The notes beneath the pieces were generated by a model. That model saw only the letters and a list, made by a program, of their open reading frames with translations. It was not told the DNA's origin and searched no databases. From NCBI GenBank assembly GCA_964389545.1, contig CAYMDN010000013.1, positions 1 to 31,113 of the forward strand: a DNA stretch of 31,113 nt, given 5' to 3'. The stretch is from UMGS1781 sp964389545 (lineage in GTDB: Bacteria > Bacillota > Clostridia > TANB77 > CAG-508). Both the position numbers and the translations under genes were made by a program. Below are positions 23,072 to 30,408 of the stretch, in pieces; the stretch's first letter is position 1; each line of letters begins with the position of its first letter.

Positions 23072-24343
23072 ATGGACGAAGAAAAAAACGAAGAAATACA
23101 ACAAGAAGTAACAGGTAAGAAAAAGTCTTCAAAAGGACTAATTATTGCAATAGTAGCAATACTATTAGTAGCTATAATAGCTGGTGCGGTTTGGTTTGCA
23201 GTTACACAAATTGATTCTAAAGATGGCGATGGAAAAGAAAAAGATGACGGAAAAACAATGACAGATAAAAACAACAAAAATGAATCAGATGATAGTAAAA
23301 AAACATCAAATAATGAAGGACTATTTGACTTTATTAATAATATACAAATTGCAAATTCAGCAAAAATAGAATTAGAAATAACAGGAGAAATGACAAGCAG
23401 TGATAATTCAGAAGAAATGAAAGCAGTAAAAGAACTTCTAAAGGCATTAAAAATAAAGGCAACAATTGAAGAAGACAATAAAAATGAAGTACTTATTGGG
23501 AAAGTCGCAGCAGATTATAATGGAAAAAATGCAATTACAGCAGAAGGAATTATTCAAGATGGAAAAGTATATGCTTATCTTGACGGATTATTTAGCAAAT
23601 ACATTGAAATTCCAGAGAGCTCTTTAGGTGGATTAGACCTATCTTCTATGTTTAAGGCACCAATTGATAAAAATGTCTTAATGGATGTTGCTGAGGTATT
23701 AAACAAAAAAATTGGAGAAGCAAAATTTGACGTATCAGATGATGAAGTTGAAGCATTAGGTAAAAAATTAGATGTTGAAAAATCAACATTAAAAATGACT
23801 TCAAGTGAAGTTGCTGATATTTTAGGTGAAATTATTGATATTATAGCAGAAAAAGCTGATTCAAAAACAAAAGAAGCTTTAGATGATTTAAGTTATGAGC
23901 TTATATATATGGATGATTCAATAGAATTTACACTAGACATATACAAAAATGGAAGCGAAATAGTTAAAACTGATATAACAGCAGTTAATACTGACTTAGA
24001 TGAATTAATAATAATTAGTGCAGTAAAAGTAGATAGTAGAACATGGGAATATACTCTAGGATATAATGAAAATGGATCAAAGGTTTCAGGTGCAAAAGAA
24101 ATTTTAGTTGTTACAGTTGATGGTGATATGAAGAGTGGTACAATAACATTAAAAGTTAATTCTGATGACGTAGTAGCAAAACTAAATATAGAGTATAAAT
24201 ATGAGGCTAATGCAAACGTTTCAAAGAAAAGCATTTCAAATAGTGTAAAAGCAGATGATTTATCAAATGAAGATACACAAGAAATATTAGAAAATATTCA
24301 AAAAAATGAATTACTATATTCATTAATACAAATGGCTATGTAA
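23072..24343 (+). CDS. Membrane-anchored secreted protein, unknown (paralogue-like to 25980-27740)
   Basis: I do not recognise a named family. The 423-residue protein has a charged, Lys-rich cytosolic N-terminus, one transmembrane helix (GLIIAIVAILLVAIIAGAVWF), an Asp/Lys-rich linker and a large outer domain. The outer domain contains repeated beta-strand patterns such as YNGKNAITAEGIIQDGKVYAYLDGL and EYTLGYNENGSKVSGAKEILVVTVDGDMKSGTITLKV (in pieces). This resembles LolA/lipoprotein-like beta folds, but that is a guess. The second of two adjacent ATGs (23072) is 7 nt from GGGGG and preferred. The layout, N-terminus and promoter match the 25980-27740 gene, suggesting distant paralogues. Confidence 0.75.
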   Translation: MDEEKNEEIQQEVTGKKKSSKGLIIAIVAILLVAIIAGAVWFAVTQIDSKDGDGKEKDDGKTMTDKNNKNESDDSKKTSNNEGLFDFINNIQIANSAKIELEITGEMTSSDNSEEMKAVKELLKALKIKATIEEDNKNEVLIGKVAADYNGKNAITAEGIIQDGKVYAYLDGLFSKYIEIPESSLGGLDLSSMFKAPIDKNVLMDVAEVLNKKIGEAKFDVSDDEVEALGKKLDVEKSTLKMTSSEVADILGEIIDIIAEKADSKTKEALDDLSYELIYMDDSIEFTLDIYKNGSEIVKTDITAVNTDLDELIIISAVKVDSRTWEYTLGYNENGSKVSGAKEILVVTVDGDMKSGTITLKVNSDDVVAKLNIEYKYEANANVSKKSISNSVKADDLSNEDTQEILENIQKNELLYSLIQMAM

Positions 24344-24351
24344 TAAATTTT

Positions 24352-24385
24352 AAAAAGAAGGTAATAAACTTACCTTCTTTTTTTT
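24352..24385 (+). terminator. Terminator of the 23072-24343 gene
   Basis: A 13-bp stem AAAAAGAAGGTAA / TTACCTTCTTTTT with a 5-nt loop, followed by more T residues. Confidence 0.95.
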
Positions 24386-24426
24386 ATGCAATGCAGACAT
24401 AGGAAGCTTTTGAAGGTGACAATAAG

Positions 24427-24455
24427 TTTACGTAACATTGAAAATGTGGTATAAT
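24427..24455 (+). promoter_or_regulatory. Promoter of the M15 peptidase gene
   Basis: TTTACG (24427-24432), 17 nt, perfect TATAAT (24450-24455). Confidence 0.6.
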
Positions 24456-24463
24456 TATAGTGT

Positions 24464-24511
24464 ATAGCCATGTGGCTATTACGTAATAATTTATGCTGGG
24501 TTGTAACCCAG
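24464..24511 (+). promoter_or_regulatory. Two hairpins in the 5' leader of the M15 peptidase gene
   Basis: ATAGCC ATGT GGCTAT (24464-24479) and CTGGGTT GT AACCCAG (24496-24511) lie between the promoter and the ribosome-binding site AAAGGA (24514-24519). The second ends 2 nt before the ribosome-binding site and may affect translation or mRNA stability. Confidence 0.55.
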
Positions 24512-24526
24512 AGAAAGGACATAGTC

Positions 24527-25783
24527 ATGATAGTGCACAGATACACACGCAGGTGCGGACCTGCAATACGGTATGCACGGCAAGGCGTATGGGCAGTAAT
24601 TGTCCTAATGACCTTTTGTGCCATGGTTCTGATGTGGTTTTCTGCAACATTCAAACCATTAAAGACCATTCCAACGCCGGACATCATCGTGAGCGACAAT
24701 CCTCAACAGGAGGAAAAGCAAAGCACAGATAACAGAATACCCAGTGAAGAACAGATCAAAACAAGTCCTACACAAGACGTACAGGAAAAAGAGCTGATAA
24801 AGTATGATGGAACATTCGAACTACCAATTAATGGAGCAACAGGTTACGCATCTATTGAAACAGTGGTATATGATAGCCTGGAAAGAAATTCCCAGATAGC
24901 AATACTTAAACCGGGAACCAGTTTCCAAATTTTGGAGAAAGATCACGATAGTTTGCAGATTGTTCTTAAAGACGAAAGCAGAATTGGTTATATCAGTAGC
25001 AAACATGTTATGATTAATCTTCCAGATGTGATTACATCAATTGTATATGAAGACTCTAATAGTGTAGCATCACTTTTTAGGTCATCAGGATATTCTATTG
25101 ATGGAATTACAGGTGAGAAGCTGTACGAAGTACGTCAATACAATGAAAGACTTGGCAAGGAAGAGTTCAATATGCCGATACTCTTATCAGCAGCAGAAGT
25201 GATTCAGGTAGCACAAACAGCAGCATTAGCAGATGGATATTCATTGAAAATATATGAAACCTACAGACCAACAGACGTACAACAAAATGTTAATAATGCA
25301 GTTAGCTTGCTGATGAAGAGTAACCCCGAAGTATATAACGGCATAAACACTAATAACTGGAGTCAGGGCTGGTTTATTGCAAAAGGAGTGTCAAATCACC
25401 AAAAAGGATATGCAATGGATTGCTCTTTAGTAAAGGTTAATAGTGTAGAAGAAGTTGCTATTGGATCATATCTTTGCACGTTTGTCACAGATTACACTGA
25501 ATGCGAGATGCCTACAGAAATGCACGAGCTAAGTGCTAAGGCAGCAGCTCTGGTAAAAGGAGTTTCTTCCAGTTCTTCTACGGGATGGAAAAATGTTGCT
25601 CCTGCTGAAACAATGACAGAGGATGCATTGAGACTTCAAAAGTATTGTACAGACGCAGGACTTACTCCATTAGCATCTGAATGGTGGCATTTCAATGCAC
25701 TTAACGCGATGAAGGAAATTGGAAGCATGTATAGCACTGGAGAATATTATATCGAAGATAATTGTAGTGTGGTGCCTAATTGA
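24527..25783 (+). CDS. Anchored M15 peptidase, VanX-like D-Ala-D-Ala dipeptidase with SH3-like domain (GC-richer)
   Basis: Probably a zinc peptidase acting on D-Ala-D-Ala or peptidoglycan stems outside the cell. Order: transmembrane anchor (about 20-41), linker, SH3-like domain (about 103-165, GYASIETVVYDSLERNSQIA and GYISSKHV), and the M15 domain. In the M15 domain ETYRPTDVQ (R247) matches the VanX Arg, SNHQKGYAMDCSL gives zinc ligands H291 and D298, CEMPTEMHELS matches the VanX mid-motif, and SEWWHFNAL gives E385 and H388. ATG 24527 is 7 nt from AAAGGA and preferred to the ATG at 24470, which lies inside a leader hairpin. 418 residues. Composition is GC-richer at its start (33 of 60 at 24541-24600). 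No van regulatory genes lie nearby, so resistance is not implied. Confidence 0.87.
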   Translation: MIVHRYTRRCGPAIRYARQGVWAVIVLMTFCAMVLMWFSATFKPLKTIPTPDIIVSDNPQQEEKQSTDNRIPSEEQIKTSPTQDVQEKELIKYDGTFELPINGATGYASIETVVYDSLERNSQIAILKPGTSFQILEKDHDSLQIVLKDESRIGYISSKHVMINLPDVITSIVYEDSNSVASLFRSSGYSIDGITGEKLYEVRQYNERLGKEEFNMPILLSAAEVIQVAQTAALADGYSLKIYETYRPTDVQQNVNNAVSLLMKSNPEVYNGINTNNWSQGWFIAKGVSNHQKGYAMDCSLVKVNSVEEVAIGSYLCTFVTDYTECEMPTEMHELSAKAAALVKGVSSSSSTGWKNVAPAETMTEDALRLQKYCTDAGLTPLASEWWHFNALNAMKEIGSMYSTGEYYIEDNCSVVPN

Positions 25784-25792
25784 ATAATGTCT

Positions 25793-25845
25793 AAAAAGGG
25801 GAAAGCTATTGATGGAAATCCAACAATAGCTCCCTTTATTTTTGT
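25793..25845 (+). terminator. Terminator of the M15 peptidase gene
   Basis: AAAGGG and AGCTATTG pair with CAATAGCT and CCCTTT, with a 3-nt bulge; ATTTTT follows. Confidence 0.8.
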
Positions 25846-25921
25846 GTAAAAAGACTTAAAATATAGCTAAAAATTGGCGTTAAAAAGTACATGCAAAATA
25901 TTAAAAAGTCTCTCAAATTTA

Positions 25922-25950
25922 TTGCAAAAAAACTGTCTATGTGATAATAT
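25922..25950 (+). promoter_or_regulatory. Promoter of the 25980-27740 gene
   Basis: TTGCAA (25922-25927), 17 nt, TAATAT (25945-25950) within TGTGATAATAT. Confidence 0.7.
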
Positions 25951-25979
25951 TATTCTATTAAATAATTTAGGAGGTAGAA

Positions 25980-27740
25980 ATGGAAGAAAAGGGAAGCAAA
26001 GCTAAGAAAATTGTGATTGCTGTAGTAGCAATTATCGCAGTTATAGCAATAGTTTTAGGAATTCTTATTGCAACAAAAGTTATTGATATTAACTTATCAA
26101 AGAAGAGCAAAGTTATTGCAGGTATGGAAAAATTAGGTGATTCATTCACAGAACCATTTGATAAAGTTACAGAAATGTCTGAAAAGAATGGTGTGATTCC
26201 AAAAATTTATGATAACTTTAGTTTAGAATCAGGAATTGAAGTATCTTCAGAAATATCAGCAAATATTGAAAAATTAGAAATTGATAGTTTACGTGCATCT
26301 CAAAAATCAACTGTTAATGACGTAATAAAATTAATCAATTCAGCTAAATTCGGTGTAGATGTTAGATACGATGGAAAAGAATCAGCATACTTAAAAATCA
26401 ATGGTTCAGCAGAAGACGCAAAACTTTCAGCAGAAGTTGTATATGATGGTTCACAATTAGGTGTTCGTTCAGAGGAAATTAATGAAGAATGGTTAGCAAT
26501 AAAAAAATCTGAATTAGAAGATTTAATTGAAGATACAGGTGTAGACTTTGATGAAATTAAAGACATGATTGATGCAATCATGAAAAATTCAGACAAAATG
26601 GTTAATGCATTAAAAATTGATGAAAAAACACAAAAAGATATAGAAAAAAGATACAAAAAAGTATTAGAAGACTTTATTAAAAACAAATCAAAAGAAATTA
26701 AATCAGACAGTGCAAAAGTTAGTGTTGACGGTAAAAATAAAAGTTGCAAAAAATTAACATTAAAATTAGATGACAAAGATTTAGTTAAATTATTAAAAGC
26801 ATACTTAGACGAAATTCAAGATGATGAACAATTAAGGGAAATAGTAGATAACTATGTAAATGCAATGGCTGATATAGCTAAGGAAACTGGAGCAGGAGCA
26901 GACGTTGAAGACATCAAGGAAATGATAGATCAAGTTTATGAAAATATGGATGATCTTAAAGATCAACTTGATGATGTTGAGTTTGATGGTACAGTTAGCT
27001 TAGTTGTATACGCAACAGCAACAAAAGTATATAGAACAGATATAATCCTAGAAGCTGAAGATTTTGAAGCCACAATAGAAACAACATTTAACAAAGAATC
27101 TACAGTAATGTCAATAAGTGCAGAAGCTTATGATGAGAAAATTGATGTTGGAACATTAACAATAACATCAAAAGATAATGGATGTACATTAAAATTAGAA
27201 GCAGGAGATACTCTAGTTGAAGAATTAGGAGTTGAAGCTTCTATAGAAATAGATTATACAATAGAACAATCTAAAGAATCAGCTACTATTAAAGTTGATG
27301 CTGGAGAATATGGTTCAGGAACTTTATCTGTAAAAATGGATATAGCTAAAAATGAAGAAAAAGAATTTGAAGCTACAACAACAATAGCTCTTGAATTAGA
27401 TATTCCAGACATTGTATCTGCAAAAGCAAGTATAACAGAAAAAAGTTCAATAAAAGTTGGATCAGCTTCAATACCATCAATTGATAAATCAGTTAGCATA
27501 ATGGATCAAGAAGCTCTAACAAAATATTTAACAGATTCATTAGGAAATGTTGAAGATTTATTAGAGGACTTAAAGAGCATTGAGATGCTAGAACCAGCTA
27601 TAGAAGGAATAGAAGATCAAATAAAAACAATAAATACACAACCAACAGAAAACAATACAAACACAACAACTGAAGGAAACGAAGTTACAGAAAATAACAC
27701 TGTAAATGGTACTAACGACAACAATACAGTTGCTCAATAA
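25980..27740 (+). CDS. Large membrane-anchored secreted protein, unknown
   Basis: I do not recognise the family with certainty. The 586-residue protein has a Lys-rich N-terminus, one transmembrane helix (IVIAVVAIIAVIAIVLGILI, about 11-30), and a large outer part. That part combines beta-rich segments (SAYLKINGSAEDAKLSAEVV; GTVSLVVYATATKVYRTDII; TLTITSKDNGCTLKLEAGDT) with acidic helical ones (EDLIEDTGVDFDEIKDMIDA; DVEDIKEMIDQVYENMDDLK). The end is a low-complexity Asn/Thr tail (about 550-586), like a linker or wall-spanning stretch without a sorting signal. GGAGG precedes the ATG. Similar organisation and promoter to 23072-24343 suggest paralogy. Confidence 0.75.
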   Translation: MEEKGSKAKKIVIAVVAIIAVIAIVLGILIATKVIDINLSKKSKVIAGMEKLGDSFTEPFDKVTEMSEKNGVIPKIYDNFSLESGIEVSSEISANIEKLEIDSLRASQKSTVNDVIKLINSAKFGVDVRYDGKESAYLKINGSAEDAKLSAEVVYDGSQLGVRSEEINEEWLAIKKSELEDLIEDTGVDFDEIKDMIDAIMKNSDKMVNALKIDEKTQKDIEKRYKKVLEDFIKNKSKEIKSDSAKVSVDGKNKSCKKLTLKLDDKDLVKLLKAYLDEIQDDEQLREIVDNYVNAMADIAKETGAGADVEDIKEMIDQVYENMDDLKDQLDDVEFDGTVSLVVYATATKVYRTDIILEAEDFEATIETTFNKESTVMSISAEAYDEKIDVGTLTITSKDNGCTLKLEAGDTLVEELGVEASIEIDYTIEQSKESATIKVDAGEYGSGTLSVKMDIAKNEEKEFEATTTIALELDIPDIVSAKASITEKSSIKVGSASIPSIDKSVSIMDQEALTKYLTDSLGNVEDLLEDLKSIEMLEPAIEGIEDQIKTINTQPTENNTNTTTEGNEVTENNTVNGTNDNNTVAQ

Positions 27741-27746
27741 TAAAAT

Positions 27747-27779
27747 AAAAAGCCTACAGAAAAATCTGTAGGCTTTTTT
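27747..27779 (+). terminator. Terminator of the 25980-27740 gene
   Basis: A stem AAAAGCCTACAGA / TCTGTAGGCTTTT with an AAAA loop, then more T residues. Confidence 0.95.
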
Positions 27780-27804
27780 GTATGTAATAAAATGATAAAA
27801 TATA

Positions 27805-27833
27805 TAGACAAAAAAATGCGGTTGTGGTAATAT
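27805..27833 (+). promoter_or_regulatory. Promoter of the 27874-28662 gene
   Basis: TAGACA (27805-27810), 17 nt, TAATAT (27828-27833) within TGTGGTAATAT. Confidence 0.65.
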
Positions 27834-27873
27834 GATAGATATGATAACAAATGAACCATAGACGGAGGTATAT

Positions 27874-28662
27874 ATGGATACAAAAGCAGTACAAACATTA
27901 ATAGATGATATTAATAATTTGAGAGTAGATGATATTAGTAGAGGAAATCTTTTGAGAGTATTAGAAGGATTAGTACATTCAAAAAATAATAAATTGTATG
28001 TTACAAGAACAGATTGTTCAAGAGAGTTTATTTCGTTAAGACAAGATCCAGAAGTAACGGAATCTGAATTAGGATTTTGTATAGTAGAGAAAATGATTAA
28101 TGCTTTAACTGGTGCTACAGAAGGATCAAGATATAGCTATCCACCATTATTGCAAGTTTCAGAATATGTAAATGCACATAAAGATGTGTTAAATAGTGAA
28201 ATTATAGATATAATAAATTCTCAAAGGAATATGAATGACATAAGTGAAACAGAAAAACAAACTCCATATGAACAACTAAAAGCTCAAATAGGGGAATTAC
28301 AAATTCCAACAGCTCAAAAAGCTAGACTACAAGATATATTAGATATTATATGTAAATCACCTATAAGAAGAATACCAGCATACAGAGATGCAACATATAC
28401 CGAATATGTTACATTAGATCCTAAAATTAATGAATTTTATTTGACAATAAAAAACTCAGATCCATATGGATCTTCAGGAGTAAGGGGAGAAGACCAAAGA
28501 CTTACTCTAATGGCACTTGCAAAATATGTTGAAGAACACAAAACAACAATGGATCCAATGATACAAGAATTAAGAAAAGAACATCCAGAAATCTTTGGAG
28601 AGCAAGAAATGGATAGAGTAGAGGATGTAGTTGAAGAAGAACCATCACAAGATGGAAGATAA
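27874..28662 (+). CDS. Cytosolic protein of unknown function with an internal duplication
   Basis: Unrecognised, 262 residues, no signal peptide or membrane segment. The two halves appear related. LIDDINNLRVDDISRGNLLR aligns with LKAQIGELQIPTAQKARLQD; VLEGLVHSKN with ILDIICKSPI; REFISLRQDPEVTE with TEYVTLDPKINE; and LQVSEYVNAHKDVLNSEIID with MALAKYVEEHKTTMDPMIQE. The first repeat spans about residues 7-112 and the second about 133-235, joined by a short linker, with an acidic tail. GGAGG precedes the ATG. It is monocistronic, between two strong terminators. Function cannot be inferred. Confidence 0.78.
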   Translation: MDTKAVQTLIDDINNLRVDDISRGNLLRVLEGLVHSKNNKLYVTRTDCSREFISLRQDPEVTESELGFCIVEKMINALTGATEGSRYSYPPLLQVSEYVNAHKDVLNSEIIDIINSQRNMNDISETEKQTPYEQLKAQIGELQIPTAQKARLQDILDIICKSPIRRIPAYRDATYTEYVTLDPKINEFYLTIKNSDPYGSSGVRGEDQRLTLMALAKYVEEHKTTMDPMIQELRKEHPEIFGEQEMDRVEDVVEEEPSQDGR

Positions 28663-28688
28663 AAATAAACAAACAGAAAATTGTTAAT

Positions 28689-28718
28689 AAAAAAGAGAGT
28701 TTTAAGAACTCTCTTTTT
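28689..28718 (+). terminator. Terminator of the 27874-28662 gene
   Basis: A stem AAAAAGAGAGTT / AACTCTCTTTTT with a short loop. Confidence 0.92.
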
Positions 28719-28762
28719 ATATAATCGGAATAATAAGACATTATAGCATTATTTTAAGGAAT

Positions 28763-28791
28763 TTGACAAAATTATGTAAACATGATACCAT
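28763..28791 (+). promoter_or_regulatory. Promoter of the 28810-29580 gene
   Basis: Perfect TTGACA (28763-28768), 17 nt, TACCAT (28786-28791) preceded by an extended -10 TG. It predicts a very short leader. Confidence 0.6.
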
Positions 28792-28809
28792 AAAATGTGG
28801 AGGCAATTT

Positions 28810-29580
28810 ATGGATATTAATAGTGTTATTAAATATAGAAAAAGACTTATAGAGAGTGGGAAAAGAGTAGGTCTTGAAAATCCAGATAGATTAAATAATG
28901 ATGAAATGCAAGCACTAATGGCTAGAATTTTTGAGCATTTAAATGAATTGGATATGTCATTAGGGCATGAGAATTATGATACAGGTATAAGAAAACCAGA
29001 AAACATAGGTAAAGATAGACAAGAGGAATTGTTTATTAGTTTCATAGATTGGTATGGAATTATACCAGAAGGAAGTACATTAATAAGTAATTATGTACAA
29101 AAAAAATATCCACAAACTCAATATAAAAAAGTAATATGTGTAGGAGATGGAGAATGGTGTCATCTAGGAAGAAAACTTGCGAACGAAGGATATTGTGTAG
29201 TTGTAGTAGATCCTGTTTCAAAAAAAGAATTTCAAATTCCTGATACTAGTAAACATGGAAAGTTACATGTTGTAAAAGGAGAATTTTTTGATACATCAAA
29301 AGACATGATAGAATGGTCAGATATGATTGTTGGGGTAAAGGTACCTTTATGTGCAGAAGACCTAACAAAAGTAGCTAAGCCAACAATATTTAGTATTAGT
29401 AAAAACCCAGAAATATATAATATGAGATTTAATGGAATTCCAATTACATCTGCCGAGTCATTGGAAAATGAAATAGAGAAAAATCCTAGAGTAAAAAGAG
29501 TAAACTTTCGAGATTATTTAGGACAAGAGACATATATATATGTATGCGATGGAAGACAAATTGAAGCTGAAGAAAGATAA
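28810..29580 (+). CDS. Rossmann-like protein of unknown function
   Basis: 256 residues. A helical N-terminal part (about 1-90) precedes a Rossmann-like core: YKKVICVGDGEWCHLGRKLA, EGYCVVVVDPVSKKEFQIP, LHVVKGEFFD, then WSDMIVGVKVPLCAED and KPTIFSISKNPEIYNM. The GDGEWCHLG loop in place of a classical GxGxxG recalls UPF0146-type nucleotide-binding folds. The ligand (NAD or SAM) is uncertain and I see no catalytic signature. ATG 28810 is 6 nt after TGGAGG and preferred to the ATG at 28795, which overlaps that site. It converges on a tRNA gene. Confidence 0.78.
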   Translation: MDINSVIKYRKRLIESGKRVGLENPDRLNNDEMQALMARIFEHLNELDMSLGHENYDTGIRKPENIGKDRQEELFISFIDWYGIIPEGSTLISNYVQKKYPQTQYKKVICVGDGEWCHLGRKLANEGYCVVVVDPVSKKEFQIPDTSKHGKLHVVKGEFFDTSKDMIEWSDMIVGVKVPLCAEDLTKVAKPTIFSISKNPEIYNMRFNGIPITSAESLENEIEKNPRVKRVNFRDYLGQETYIYVCDGRQIEAEER

Positions 29581-29586
29581 AATAAA

Positions 29587-29612
29587 ATAGCAAGTCGTGT
29601 AAGGCTTGCTAT
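29587..29612. terminator. Terminator between the 28810 gene and tRNA-Pro
   Basis: A 10-bp stem ATAGCAAGTC / GGCTTGCTAT, loop GTGTAA. On the minus strand the T-rich tail TTTATTTTAT follows, so it suits the tRNA transcript best; it may also serve the plus-strand gene. Confidence 0.8.
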
Positions 29613-29631
29613 AATTATTTTCAATAAAGTA

Positions 29632-29707
29632 TGGTCGGGGTGACACGAATCGAACGTGCGACCTCATGGTCCCAAACCACGCGCTCTACCAACTGAGCCA
29701 CACCCCG
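29632..29707 (-). tRNA. tRNA-Pro (anticodon UGG)
   Basis: The minus strand folds as a cloverleaf. Acceptor stem CGGGGTG/CACCCCG, D arm GGCTCAGTTGGTAGAGC, anticodon stem CGTGG/CCATG around loop TTTGGGA (anticodon TGG, complementary to plus positions 29672-29674), and T arm with GTTCGATTC. The 3' CCA is encoded (29632-29634 on the plus strand). 76 nt including CCA; no intron. Confidence 0.97.
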
Positions 29708-29714
29708 TTTTTTT

Positions 29715-29744
29715 GCACTTAAATATAATAACATATTTAAGTGC
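29715..29744. promoter_or_regulatory. Perfect inverted repeat straddling the tRNA-Pro promoter
   Basis: GCACTTAAATAT (29715-29726) and ATATTTAAGTGC (29733-29744) are perfect 12-bp arms around a 6-nt centre. The -10 box of the tRNA promoter lies across the centre and one arm, while the other arm lies in the spacer. On the plus strand only a weak GTTTTG tail follows, so it is not a convincing terminator. Confidence 0.65.
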
Positions 29745-29753
29745 GTTTTGCAA
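29725..29753 (-). promoter_or_regulatory. Promoter of tRNA-Pro
   Basis: On the minus strand, TTGCAA (29748-29753), 17 nt, TATTAT (29725-29730) with an extended -10 TG. It predicts a start about 10-12 nt upstream of the mature tRNA. Confidence 0.7.
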
Positions 29754-29892
29754 TAGTATTACATAAATTTTATAAAAATGTTTTAAATAATCATTTTCCA
29801 TTATTATGAATTATTTAGGTAGTGATACTTGCTATTTTGTGTGAACAACTATGCTTAAATATGATTGTATTATTTTTATTTATAATTTTCAA

Positions 29893-30405
29893 TTATTCCA
29901 ATTTCTTTTTATAATCAAATCTATACATACCAATTATTGTAGATATTGTCATAATAGAATCTGAAATTGCCGCAGTATACGCTTGACATACAATATCGTA
30001 TAATATCCATAATATTATATTTATTAAAGATATTTTTCTTATATTTTTTTCTTTATCCTGTATTATAGTTAACGTATATAATATTGAGCATACTATAGGT
30101 ACAATATCTATATAACCTTTGAATGTTATTGCACCTAATATAATAGATATAATAATATATATTCCAATAATAGTTATGGGTACTTGTTTATTCTTATTTT
30201 CAAAAGCTTTGTTTATAAATGTTTGTACTATTGCAAAAATACAAATTATAGCTCCACTATAACTATGTAATAAAACAAAGTTTATTGCAGAAAATAAATT
30301 TGCTAATACGAACATAAAAATTATTTGTTTTTTATTATTCATTTGCATTGAAAGAACATTTGTTATTATAACTAATATTCCAAAAATTTGAGCAGCTATA
30401 AACAT
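29893..30405 (-). CDS. YgjV-like inner-membrane protein
   Basis: A 170-residue, very hydrophobic protein with about six transmembrane helices. The N-terminus FIAAQIFGILVIITNVLSMQ, then NNKKQIIFMFVLANLFSAIN and LLHSYSGAIICIFAIVQTFI, match the Imp-YgjV family pattern, which starts with a helix followed by a Q-x-[KR]-[KR] turn. Function unknown. The start codon is 3 nt after the stop of the upstream acetyltransferase gene, with the ribosome-binding site AAAGGGA inside that gene, so the two are an operon and probably translationally coupled. The 185-nt gap before the tRNA holds the tRNA promoter and an imperfect hairpin (about 29788-29819) that could end this transcript. Confidence 0.78.
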   Translation of the reverse strand: MFIAAQIFGILVIITNVLSMQMNNKKQIIFMFVLANLFSAINFVLLHSYSGAIICIFAIVQTFINKAFENKNKQVPITIIGIYIIISIILGAITFKGYIDIVPIVCSILYTLTIIQDKEKNIRKISLINIILWILYDIVCQAYTAAISDSIMTISTIIGMYRFDYKKKLE

Positions 30406-30408
30406 TAT

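Noticed and set aside
24527..25783. Part of a vancomycin-resistance operon
   Set aside because: No vanH, D-Ala-D-Lac ligase or VanRS-like genes nearby, and the protein is membrane-anchored with an SH3-like domain, unlike VanX.
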